This document shows, piece by piece, positions 8,056-15,478 of a DNA stretch of 38,818 nt. The position numbers and the translations under genes were made by a program. The DNA is taken from the IMG/VR virus record IMGVR_UViG_3300025430_000051, positions 1 to 38,818 of that record. One strand, written 5' to 3'. Each line of letters starts with the position of its first letter. Position 1 is the first letter of the stretch. The stretch comes from a virus. The notes beneath the pieces are model-generated. The model did not search any database, was not told where the DNA came from, and worked only from the letters and a program-made list of their open reading frames with translations.

Positions 8056-10608
8056 ATGGCTACACAGATGCCAATTGAACAAGACTATGGACGTTTCGTC
8101 GATGGTATGTCTGACCCAGATGAGGACGGAAACATTCACGTTGAGATGCCAGAAGATGATTCTGATGTCATAGAGCAACCTGATGGTTCAGCCATTGTGG
8201 TGATGAATGACTTTGATGGTCCTATGGAAGACGAAGACTTCTACCAAAACTTGGCAGAGGTGTTTGATCCATATGACTTGAACAGAGTGGCCATGCATTA
8301 CCTAGACTTGATCAAGAACGACAAGACTAGCCGTGAGGAGCGTGACAAGAAGTATGAAGAGGGTTTGAAGAGGACGGGATTGGGGAATGATGCCCCCGGT
8401 GGTGCCAATTTTATGGGTGCATCCAGAGTTGTACACCCTGTTATGGCCGAGGCTTGCGTAGACTTTGCTTCTAGAGCTATCAAGGAGATGTTCCCACCTG
8501 ATGGCCCAACCCGTACAAAGATTATTGGCGACGTTGACAAAGAGAAGATCGAAGTAGCAGAGCGTAAGCGAGACTACATGAACTGGCAGTTGACCGAGCA
8601 GATCGAAGAGTTCAGGGACGAACAAGAGCAGTTACTGACCCAACTTCCTCTTGGTGGCTCACAATACCTCAAAATGTGGTACGACGAGAACAAAAAACGT
8701 CCCTGTACTGAATTTGTGCCTATTGATAAGATTTATCTGCCCTTTGAGGCGGCTAACTTCTATACAGCCCAGCGTGTAACTGAAGTCAACACGATCAGTT
8801 CATGGGAGTTTAACAATAGGGTTAGAGCTGGTTTGTATAGAGACATCAATTTAATTCGTGCTTCTGCTGAACCTGAGCAAAGCTTTGCAGAGAAGGCAAA
8901 CGCCAAGATCGAGGGTAAACGCTATGAAGACAATGATGATGGCGTCAGGAACGTCTATCACATATACACATGGCTAGAGTTAGATGAAGACAAAAGAACT
9001 GGCGGCGAGTCAGCACCTTACATTTTGATGGTTGATGAATTAGACCAAAAGGTGGTTGGTTTGTACCGTAACTGGGAGGAAGGTGATGAAACTCTTACAA
9101 AATTGGATTGGCTCATTGAGTTCAAGTTCATACCTTGGAGGGGAGCGTATGCGATTGGTCTCCCTCATCTCATTGGCGGATTGTCCGCCGCCCTCACTGG
9201 TTCATTACGTGCACTATTAGACTCGGCGCACATTAACAACGCCGCGACAATGCTCAAGCTCAAGGGAGCTAGGATGTCGGGTCAGACTGATCAAGTTGAG
9301 GTGACACAGATTGCGGAGATCGAGGGCGCTCCCGGTGTAGACGATGTTCGCAAGATCGCCATGCCTATGCCTTTCAATCCCCCATCTCCTGTGCTTATGG
9401 AGCTATTGGGCTGGTTAACAGACGCCGCTAAAGGGGTTATAACAACTTCTGAGGAGAAAATTGCTGACGTCAATGCCAATATGCCAGTTGGAACAACGCA
9501 AGCTCTAATCGAGCAGGGTGCGGTTGTGTTCTCAGCAATCCATGCTAGGTTGCACGAGAGCCAAGGCAGGGTCTTGAAGGTGCTTGGACGCCTCAACAGA
9601 TGGTACTTGGACGAGCAAAGACGTGGTGAGTTAGTGGTTGACCTTGATATCCATAAGGATGACTTCAAGCGCAACACTGATGTTATCCCAGTTTCTGACC
9701 CACATATCTTCTCTGAGACGCAGAGGATGGCTCAAACGCAAGCTGTGATGCAAATTATGGCGGCAAACCCTGATTTGTTTGACAGAAAAGCGGTTATTGA
9801 GCGGTTCATGAAGCAAATGAAGGTGCCTCAGATCAATGAGTTGCTCCTTCAAGAGCCAGAAGACGACATGGTGAACTCCGCTAAGGAGAACTTTAATCTG
9901 TTGAAGGGTGAGCCAGCTAAAGCTTATGACGAACAAGACCATTTGGCCCACATTCAAAGCCACATTGACTTCTATCGCAACCCAATGTTTGGTTCTAATC
10001 CGCTTTTCATGCCTAAATTCTTGCCTGCTGGCATAGATCACATCCAACAACACTTGGGTATGTGGTATGAGCAGACCATGAACTTGTATGCTGAGAGCGG
10101 ATTGAAAGAGCGTGGCTTGGATTATGACGATCCATTGAATACAAAACGCATAGATGAGCAGTATGCCAAGGCTTCTATTGCTGTTTTCAAGGAATCTCAA
10201 CAGACTTTCCAGCAGATCATGCCAATTTTGGGTGAGATGCAACAGCAATTAGACGCTCTGAAGAAACAACAACAGCCTATGGACCCAGATGCTCAGGCTT
10301 TGATCCAGACTTCTATGGCTGAAACCAACCGTAGGGCACAAAGAGACAAAGCTGAGATGGCAATCAATCAGCAAAGGCTACAGCAAGACGGACAACTTGA
10401 GTCTTCTAGGATTCAAGCTGACTTAGCCAAGTCTAATGCTGACAATCAGTTGAAAGTTGCGTTGGATTCCACCAATAACATTACAAAACAGAACATTGAA
10501 TCAGCAAAAATATCCCATGATGCGGATATTTTGCGACATGAGCAGGCGAAAACTGCACTGGAGCTACAAAATCGTGCCCAGTCTTACTTAGGAGGACAAA
10601 ATGTCTAG
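8056..10608 (+). CDS. Portal protein
   Basis: Forms the dodecameric ring at the capsid vertex through which DNA enters and leaves. Support comes from its place downstream of the terminase, its large size (850 aa, as in short-tailed phages) and characteristic stretches. These include a helical N-terminal clip/wing region with GGANFMGASRVVHPVMAEA (about 115-133), FIPWRGAYAIGLPHLIGG (about 358-375), and the crown helix region LIEQGAVVFSAIHARLHESQ (about 484-503). The first 70 residues are strongly acidic. The last 150 residues are Gln-rich and coiled-coil (QQQLDALKKQQQPMD and onwards), like the barrel extension of podovirus portals. ATG at 8056 follows two bases after the previous stop. Confidence 0.85.
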   Translation: MATQMPIEQDYGRFVDGMSDPDEDGNIHVEMPEDDSDVIEQPDGSAIVVMNDFDGPMEDEDFYQNLAEVFDPYDLNRVAMHYLDLIKNDKTSREERDKKYEEGLKRTGLGNDAPGGANFMGASRVVHPVMAEACVDFASRAIKEMFPPDGPTRTKIIGDVDKEKIEVAERKRDYMNWQLTEQIEEFRDEQEQLLTQLPLGGSQYLKMWYDENKKRPCTEFVPIDKIYLPFEAANFYTAQRVTEVNTISSWEFNNRVRAGLYRDINLIRASAEPEQSFAEKANAKIEGKRYEDNDDGVRNVYHIYTWLELDEDKRTGGESAPYILMVDELDQKVVGLYRNWEEGDETLTKLDWLIEFKFIPWRGAYAIGLPHLIGGLSAALTGSLRALLDSAHINNAATMLKLKGARMSGQTDQVEVTQIAEIEGAPGVDDVRKIAMPMPFNPPSPVLMELLGWLTDAAKGVITTSEEKIADVNANMPVGTTQALIEQGAVVFSAIHARLHESQGRVLKVLGRLNRWYLDEQRRGELVVDLDIHKDDFKRNTDVIPVSDPHIFSETQRMAQTQAVMQIMAANPDLFDRKAVIERFMKQMKVPQINELLLQEPEDDMVNSAKENFNLLKGEPAKAYDEQDHLAHIQSHIDFYRNPMFGSNPLFMPKFLPAGIDHIQQHLGMWYEQTMNLYAESGLKERGLDYDDPLNTKRIDEQYAKASIAVFKESQQTFQQIMPILGEMQQQLDALKKQQQPMDPDAQALIQTSMAETNRRAQRDKAEMAINQQRLQQDGQLESSRIQADLAKSNADNQLKVALDSTNNITKQNIESAKISHDADILRHEQAKTALELQNRAQSYLGGQNV

Positions 10609-10756
10609 CGATAACGAGCAAAAGTCTGTGGAAGTTCCACAGCACAAGCGTATTGCCCAAGGAGTTCCACTTGATGGTACATCTATGGGCGGTAAAACCC
10701 AGTCAGAACCCAAAAAACAAGGAGGTTTAGCACAAGCAGAGCAAAAAAAGAAATAA
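10601..10756 (+). CDS. Small basic protein, 51 aa
   Basis: A short gene overlapping the end of the portal gene by 8 bases. Its ATG at 10601 has a near-ideal ribosome site (GGAGG at 10591-10595, five bases of spacer), which is the main reason for accepting it. The product is hydrophilic, Gln/Lys/Gly-rich and probably disordered, with MGGKTQ in the middle and KKQGGLAQAEQKKK at the end. The Gly-Gly-Lys and Lys-Gln-Gly-Gly pieces loosely resemble the basic glycine tag seen in other proteins here. Function unknown; it may be a minor head protein because it lies inside the head module. Confidence 0.55.
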   Translation: MSSDNEQKSVEVPQHKRIAQGVPLDGTSMGGKTQSEPKKQGGLAQAEQKKK

Positions 10757-10951
10757 ATGGTTTTAATTTCACAGGTTATCGGCGCTATTAAGAAAAGACA
10801 AGCAGACGTTGCGTACTCATTAGCAGAAGGCAATGCATCGACTTGGGAGTCTTATCAGCGCATGGTAGGAGTCTACATGGGCCACCAAGAGGTCATAGAC
10901 TTCATTAACAAATTATTAACTGAAGAAGAGGAAAAAGATAATGACAGATAG
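10757..10951 (+). CDS. Hypothetical protein, 64 aa
   Basis: Unrecognised. The ATG follows directly on the stop codon of the preceding gene with no spacer, so translation is probably coupled. The product is a small helical protein: an N-terminal hydrophobic patch (VLISQVIGAI), a middle segment around ASTWESYQRMVG, and an acidic C-terminus (LLTEEEEKDNDR). Small genes of this shape often follow portal genes in phages of this type; the composition suggests a helical bundle. It overlaps the co-chaperonin-like gene by 11 bases. Confidence 0.55.
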   Translation: MVLISQVIGAIKKRQADVAYSLAEGNASTWESYQRMVGVYMGHQEVIDFINKLLTEEEEKDNDR

Positions 10952-11363
10952 CACAACTGGCGCAGATTTAGATTGGGCGTTCCCTAATGTAGATCCGCAA
11001 GCCAAACCGCTTGGCGCAAGGATTCTAGTGCAATTAAAACGCACAAAGAAGACAACAGCGAGTGGAATCGTTATGGTTGCTGAGACCAAAGAAACAGAGA
11101 AATGGCAGAACATGGTAGCCAAAGTGTTGATTATTGGACCTCTAGCGTTCAAGAATCGTGACACGATGCAACCTTGGCCTGAAGGTTCTTGGTGTCAAGT
11201 TGGGGATTATGTGCGAGTTCCCAAATGGGGTGGAGATCGCTGGGAAGTCCCAGTGCCCGGAGAGAGCGACTTAGAAGAACCAGCTCTTTTTATGATTCTC
11301 AACGATCATGAAGTTATCGCCACGGTAACTGGAGATCCCTTACAAATGAAAGCTTACATATGA
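10941..11363 (+). CDS. GroES-like co-chaperonin
   Basis: A 140-aa protein whose core (about residues 22-132) follows the GroES pattern. It has PLGARILVQLKRTKKTTASG as the first strand pair with a Ser/Gly turn, then IVMVAE, the conserved VAKVLIIGP strand, VGDYVRVPKWGG, and a terminal FMILNDHEVIATV strand. GroES proteins cap the GroEL cage, and phage versions (such as T4 gp31) adapt the host chaperonin to fold the phage capsid protein. The gene lies between portal and scaffold, in line with a role in capsid folding. Compared with GroES (about 97 aa) it has an N-terminal extension and a longer middle loop (residues 72-100). The GroEL mobile-loop contact is not obvious by eye. Confidence 0.75.
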   Translation: MTDSTTGADLDWAFPNVDPQAKPLGARILVQLKRTKKTTASGIVMVAETKETEKWQNMVAKVLIIGPLAFKNRDTMQPWPEGSWCQVGDYVRVPKWGGDRWEVPVPGESDLEEPALFMILNDHEVIATVTGDPLQMKAYI

Positions 11364-12304
11364 ACACAGAAAAGAAAGTCGAAGAACCGATTGACATGAA
11401 CGTCAATGAGGAACTGGATGGATCTGCAACGGTAGAACTACCTGAAGATTTAGTGCCTCAACAAGAAAATGAGGACAAACACGAAGTTAAAACTGAAGAA
11501 CACGATGACCATCACGACGATGACCCATCGGAATCTAAAGTTCAGCGCAACAGGCGCAAACAAAAGAGAGAACTGGCTAAAGCTGTTTCCTCTGAAAAAG
11601 AACTCCAATTGAACCTTCTGAGGAAGCAAAACGAAGAGTTAATGGCTAGGCTTGCAGTGGTGGAGAAAAAGACCCACAACGCTGATTTAGCCCGTATAGA
11701 CAAGGCAATTGAGGACCAAGAGACTCGCGTTAACTATGCCAAGATCAAGATGGCTGAGGCTATGTCTGCTGGAGACGGCGAGACTTATAGCCAAGCGCAA
11801 GAAATTTGGTTGGAGGCTAGAAACCAAGTTGCCGCTCTGAAAAATTCAAAAGAGCAAGCAAGTCGTCCTCAAGTACAGAATAACATTCCAGACCCACGCT
11901 TACAGCGTCATGCTAGCGAGTGGATGGAAAGAAATCCATGGTACAACCCAAATGGCGGTGACATTGATAGTCGGATTGCCAAGATCGTGGATGAAGAACT
12001 TGTTAAAGAGGGTTGGAACCCCAACGATTCAGATTATTGGGACGAACTCGATAACAGGTTGTCAAAACGAATTAACCATAGATATAATGACTCTATGGAC
12101 GTAAAACCGTCTTCTAAGGGACCAAGGAGTGTTGTCACAAGCTCTGGACGTGAAAGCGTCAATGGCAATAGCAACCGAAGTACTTTTACGCTACAGCCCG
12201 AACAGGTTAGAGCTATGAAAGACGCAGGTATGTGGGATGATCCCGCAAAGCGAGCCAAGATGATCAAGCGTTATGCAATGAGCGCCCGTAACAACCAATA
12301 CTAA
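11360..12304 (+). CDS. Capsid scaffolding protein
   Basis: Probable internal scaffold that guides assembly of the capsid and then leaves. It has the usual composition: a very acidic disordered N-terminus with a His/Asp cluster (DDHHDDDP, about residues 48-55), then a basic stretch (VQRNRRKQKRELAK) and a long coiled coil (about 65-160). A C-terminal helical region contains RHASEWMERNPWYNPNGGD (about 178-196), a motif I associate with scaffold proteins of short-tailed phages. It ends basic (KRAKMIKRYAMSARNN), the type of end that binds coat protein. The position just upstream of the capsid genes agrees. The start overlaps the co-chaperonin-like gene by 4 bases. Confidence 0.75.
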   Translation: MNTEKKVEEPIDMNVNEELDGSATVELPEDLVPQQENEDKHEVKTEEHDDHHDDDPSESKVQRNRRKQKRELAKAVSSEKELQLNLLRKQNEELMARLAVVEKKTHNADLARIDKAIEDQETRVNYAKIKMAEAMSAGDGETYSQAQEIWLEARNQVAALKNSKEQASRPQVQNNIPDPRLQRHASEWMERNPWYNPNGGDIDSRIAKIVDEELVKEGWNPNDSDYWDELDNRLSKRINHRYNDSMDVKPSSKGPRSVVTSSGRESVNGNSNRSTFTLQPEQVRAMKDAGMWDDPAKRAKMIKRYAMSARNNQY

Positions 12305-12316
12305 GGAACTAAGAAA

Positions 12317-12871
12317 ATGGAATCACGTTTAAAAAAATCTCTAAATGCTGGTGGTCGTGAAAGTCGTGCTAGTCAGGATATCACTAGACAACCGCCCGAA
12401 GAGAAGTTCATGAATTCGCAGGAACGTCCAACTAGGAAGATGTGGAGCGAGGAGTGGACACAGAGTGCTTTACCCAAAGTACCTGAGATACCCGGATGGC
12501 ACGTATGCTGGTTGTCAACAACCAATGGTTACGACACGATTGATAAACGTATGCGCTTAGGCTATGTACCTGTTCCACGAGAAGAGGTTCCAACGTACTA
12601 TGAGCAACACAAAGTCAAGAGTGCTGAAATCACTGGATATGTTAGTTGCAACGAAATGGTTTTGTACAAAATTCCTATGGATATGTATCAAGACGTTATG
12701 TTGCATATGCACCATGAGTTGCCCAACGAAGAGGCTGAGAAAATCAAAGTCCAAGTTGAGCAGTTACAAGGCGCACAAGACAGTTCTGGCAGACACCTTG
12801 CGGATATCGAAGGCGATGGTCTAAGGCAATTAAGTCGAAAAAATGTTCCTGATCCCATCTTTCACGGGTAA
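12317..12871 (+). CDS. Conserved head-module hypothetical protein, 184 aa
   Basis: Function unknown. The N-terminal 45 residues are basic and probably disordered (KKSLNAGGRESRASQD). The central part holds a compact domain with WHVCWLSTTNGYDTIDKRMR (about residues 56-75), LGYVPVPREEVP and a short beta-strand set. The C-terminus is acidic and helical with a Gln-rich piece. I associate the Trp-rich central motif with uncharacterised proteins encoded beside capsid genes in phages, so a minor head protein or assembly factor is plausible. It starts 13 bases after the scaffold stop with AAGGAACTAAG upstream. Confidence 0.6.
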   Translation: MESRLKKSLNAGGRESRASQDITRQPPEEKFMNSQERPTRKMWSEEWTQSALPKVPEIPGWHVCWLSTTNGYDTIDKRMRLGYVPVPREEVPTYYEQHKVKSAEITGYVSCNEMVLYKIPMDMYQDVMLHMHHELPNEEAEKIKVQVEQLQGAQDSSGRHLADIEGDGLRQLSRKNVPDPIFHG

Positions 12872-12877
12872 GGATAT

Positions 12878-12892
12878 TTAACAAGGAGTTAA
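12878..12892 (+). promoter_or_regulatory. Small hairpin presenting the ribosome binding site of the 200-aa capsid-region gene
   Basis: TTAAC at 12878-12882 and GTTAA at 12888-12892 are perfect complements around the loop AAGGA (12883-12887), and the loop plus the next G form the Shine-Dalgarno AAGGAG for the ATG at 12895. The stem is short and AT-rich, so it would be weak. It could present the ribosome site in a loop. Chance occurrence is quite possible. Confidence 0.3.
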
Positions 12893-12894
12893 CT

Positions 12895-13497
12895 ATGTCA
12901 GCAACTAGTGCTCCATTTGGCTTGAGACCTGCGTTCCACCCTTCTGGTTTGGATCGTGCACAGGCTCTTGCTGGTGGAATTGCATCAGGATACGCTACGG
13001 CTATCCTCAAGGGTCAACCCGTCAAATACAGTACAGCCGCAGTTTTAACTGGTAGCCAAGGAACTATTGTTCCCGTGTCTGCCACTTCTGACTCATGGTC
13101 TGGCGCATTTGCTGGTGTTGAGTGGACCGATACAACTGGTCGTCGTCGTGTAAGTAACAATTGGCCTGCCAATACATCTTATGTGACTGGATCATGCGTA
13201 GCTTATTTCTATAACGACCAAAACATCGTTTATGAAATCCAAGCAGACGGTTCTATGGCTCAAACCACTATTGGTAATGAGTATAACTTCACTAACTTGA
13301 CTGCTGGTTCTACTACCACAGGTCTGTCACAATGTACTCTAGGGTACAACACAGCCCAAGGTAACACAGGCCAAGGTCAAATGCGTGTTGTCGATTTAGC
13401 CCCCTATGCAGACAATGCATGGGGAGATGCCTACACGGTCGTTCGTGTGGTTAACTCACAGTCACAGTTCTTCGGTTCTGTAACTGCTATTGCATAA
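12895..13497 (+). CDS. Putative capsid decoration / minor head protein, 200 aa
   Basis: Probable outer capsid protein. The composition is beta-rich with many Thr, Gly, Ala and Asn and few charges. It begins SATSAPFGLRPAFHPSG, a start I associate with virion proteins encoded next to capsid genes, and contains YATAILKGQPVKYST (about 41-55) and GAFAGVEWTDTTGRR (about 76-90). It lies directly before the major capsid gene, the usual place for decoration proteins. There is a strong ribosome site (AAGGAG) in a possible hairpin loop. No enzymatic motif is visible. It could also be a head-fibre base. Confidence 0.6.
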   Translation: MSATSAPFGLRPAFHPSGLDRAQALAGGIASGYATAILKGQPVKYSTAAVLTGSQGTIVPVSATSDSWSGAFAGVEWTDTTGRRRVSNNWPANTSYVTGSCVAYFYNDQNIVYEIQADGSMAQTTIGNEYNFTNLTAGSTTTGLSQCTLGYNTAQGNTGQGQMRVVDLAPYADNAWGDAYTVVRVVNSQSQFFGSVTAIA

Positions 13498-13510
13498 GGA
13501 GGCATAAACC

Positions 13511-14425
13511 ATGGCCGCACCAATGCGAAGTACGGACTTTAGAAGTATTGTTGAACCTATTCTTAACGAATGTTTCGACGGTGTCTATGACCTCCGTGAA
13601 GATGAATGGTCTCGTGTTTTCCGTGAACAAGAGGGCATTCCCCGTAACTACCACGAAGAGCCAGTCCTTTATGGATTTGGAGCCGCACCCCAGTTGCCTG
13701 ACGGTACACCCGTTAGCTACCAACAAGGTGGTGTACTCTTCCTCCAGCGCTATGTTTACAATGTGTATGGCTTGGCCTTCGCATTGACCAAAGTGTTGGT
13801 TGAAGACGGCGACCACATCCGTATTGGTCAAGTGTATGCTCGTCACCTCGCCCAATCATTGATTGAGACTAAAGAAACTCTCTGCGCTAACATTTTGAAC
13901 AGAGCCTTCAATAGTTCTTATGTCGGTGGTGATGGCGTGTCACTTGTTAACACAGCTCACCCAATCGTGAATGGTACATTTAGCAACCAATTGGCTACAG
14001 CCGCTAACTTGTCTCAAACATCTCTCGAACAGATGTTGATTCAAATTCGTCAAGCTGTGGACAACAATGGTAAGAAGATTCGTTTGGTTCCACGTCAATT
14101 GATTGTGGCTCCCGGCAACATCTTCCAAGCTGAAGTATTGTTGAAATCTGTTCTGCGTACTGGTACAGCAAACAATGACTTGAACCCTGTTAAGTCAATT
14201 GGTTTGTTGGATGAAGGTGCCGCAGTTATCTCTCGTTTGACATCAGCCACAGCATGGTGGGTTCAAACTGATGCGCCCGAAGGCATGAAGCTTTTGATGC
14301 GTCGTCGTTTGGAGAAAACCATGGAAGGTGACTTCGAGACTGACTCTATGCGTTACAAGGCTACTGAGCGTTACATCCCCGGATGGACCGACCCAAGAGC
14401 TATTTACGGTACCGCAGGCGTATAA
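13511..14425 (+). CDS. Major capsid protein (probable HK97 fold)
   Basis: Main shell protein of the head. The N-terminal helix (FRSIVEPILNECFDGVYD, residues 10-27) is followed by a strand region, then the long spine helix region (HIRIGQVYARHLAQSLIETK, about 101-120). The segment TLCANILNRAFNSSYVGGDG with LVNTAHPI (about 122-152) and the strand RLVPRQLIVAPG (about 191-202) are typical of capsid proteins in this superfamily. Length (304 aa), position after scaffold and decoration-like genes, and the strong terminator right after it all agree. The start ATG in ACCATGG has AAGGAGG upstream, suited to high expression. The fold assignment is inferred from pattern, not from an alignment. Confidence 0.82.
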   Translation: MAAPMRSTDFRSIVEPILNECFDGVYDLREDEWSRVFREQEGIPRNYHEEPVLYGFGAAPQLPDGTPVSYQQGGVLFLQRYVYNVYGLAFALTKVLVEDGDHIRIGQVYARHLAQSLIETKETLCANILNRAFNSSYVGGDGVSLVNTAHPIVNGTFSNQLATAANLSQTSLEQMLIQIRQAVDNNGKKIRLVPRQLIVAPGNIFQAEVLLKSVLRTGTANNDLNPVKSIGLLDEGAAVISRLTSATAWWVQTDAPEGMKLLMRRRLEKTMEGDFETDSMRYKATERYIPGWTDPRAIYGTAGV

Positions 14426-14432
14426 GCCTAAT

Positions 14433-14464
14433 GGGGAGGGGAAAAACCTCTCCCCTTTTTTTTT
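14433..14464 (+). terminator. Strong rho-independent terminator after the capsid gene
   Basis: A 9-bp GC-rich stem (14433-14441 pairing with 14447-14455, one G-U wobble) encloses an AAAAA loop and is followed at once by nine T residues (14456-14464). This is the best terminator in the window. It would end or attenuate transcription of the head operon after the most abundant product. The next gene begins 32 bases later, so read-through or a separate promoter must serve it. Confidence 0.9.
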
Positions 14465-14496
14465 AAACTGATCAAGCTTTTCATGGAGAAGATCAA

Positions 14497-15465
14497 ATGC
14501 CTCAATTTTCAGACGACCTATTTTTAGGCCCAGCCCAGACGTACATGGGTCTGGATCTCAGCCAGACAGAAGGTGTTTACACTGGTTCTGTTACTGGCAC
14601 AACAATGACCATTACTGCTCTTCAGAGCGGTGAGCCATTAACACTTGGACAATATGTAAGCGGAACAGGCATTACTGCTGGTTCTTACATTACAGCTTTT
14701 GTCTCTGGTTCTGGTGGTACTGGTACTTATACCCTTAGCGCTTCTTCAAGTGCTACTGGTTCAATCACAATCACATCTTCAGGTGATGCATACCTAGGTG
14801 ACCCCGCTCCTATGGATTTGGGTGTTGGTCCTTTGGGTCGTGTATACATTTGGGATTGTGTGCCACAAACATTGCAAACAGCCAATATTGCCGCATCACA
14901 AACAGCGACTGGATCTGGTGCTGTAACTTTGACTGCTGGAACTTCTGTTAAGACTGTTACTCGCGCTGATGGTACAACTGTTCTTCAATTGAACACACCT
15001 CGTGCATTGCAAATCAACACATCAACAACTGCCAGAACAATCACTGTTTCTGGTTATGATTACTACGGTCAGCCAATGACTGAGGCAATCACAGTTGCTA
15101 CTGCTGGTACTGCAAAGTCTGGTGCTAAAGCTTTCTATCAGATCGCTAGTGCAACGATCAACGGTTCTGCAACAGCAGTGACCATTGGTACTACAGACAT
15201 TTTGGGCTTGCCTGTTCGCTGTTTTGACGCTGGTTATGTTGTCAAAGTGGGCTGGAACAACACACTTGCTCAAGACACAGGAACCTTCACAGCCGCTGAT
15301 ATGACAAACCCAGCATCATCTATTACTGGTGATGTTCGTGGAACATATAAGCCCTCTACAGCATCTGATGGCACAAAGCGTTTAGTGATGACTATCGCCC
15401 TGCCCGGTATCGCTGTTGGTCCCAATGCTACCCGTATCGGTGCATTAGGCGTCACTCAAGCCTAA
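14497..15465 (+). CDS. Virion protein with inserted beta-rich repeat module, 322 aa
   Basis: Probable structural protein; no enzyme motif. Residues 29-93 form a self-contained Thr/Ser/Gly module ([11 protein letters not shown], then [12 protein letters not shown], then [11 protein letters not shown]). It breaks an otherwise continuous sequence that runs from [10 protein letters not shown] to [21 protein letters not shown] related module occurs in the nozzle-like protein encoded at 35540-37534. The remaining 220 residues are beta-rich with almost no charged clusters, as in capsid-bound or fibre-like proteins. The ATG has GGAGAAG upstream. The gene follows the capsid terminator, so its transcript level may differ from the head genes. 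Alternative: head-fibre or neck protein. Confidence 0.6.
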   Translation: MPQFSDDLFLGPAQTYMGLDLSQTEGVYTGSVTGTTMTITALQSGEPLTLGQYVSGTGITAGSYITAFVSGSGGTGTYTLSASSSATGSITITSSGDAYLGDPAPMDLGVGPLGRVYIWDCVPQTLQTANIAASQTATGSGAVTLTAGTSVKTVTRADGTTVLQLNTPRALQINTSTTARTITVSGYDYYGQPMTEAITVATAGTAKSGAKAFYQIASATINGSATAVTIGTTDILGLPVRCFDAGYVVKVGWNNTLAQDTGTFTAADMTNPASSITGDVRGTYKPSTASDGTKRLVMTIALPGIAVGPNATRIGALGVTQA

Positions 15466-15478
15466 GGAGAAATAAACC

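Noticed and set aside
9631-10248. Long open frame (205 aa) on the minus strand opposite the portal gene
   Set aside because: It lies wholly opposite a well-supported gene with continuous portal features, has no recognisable domain, and no other minus-strand gene exists in the window. Treated as a shadow.
12564-12824. 86-aa alternate frame within the 184-aa head-module gene
   Set aside because: Cys- and Lys-rich product without motif, entirely inside a gene with a good ribosome site and a motif known from phage head regions.
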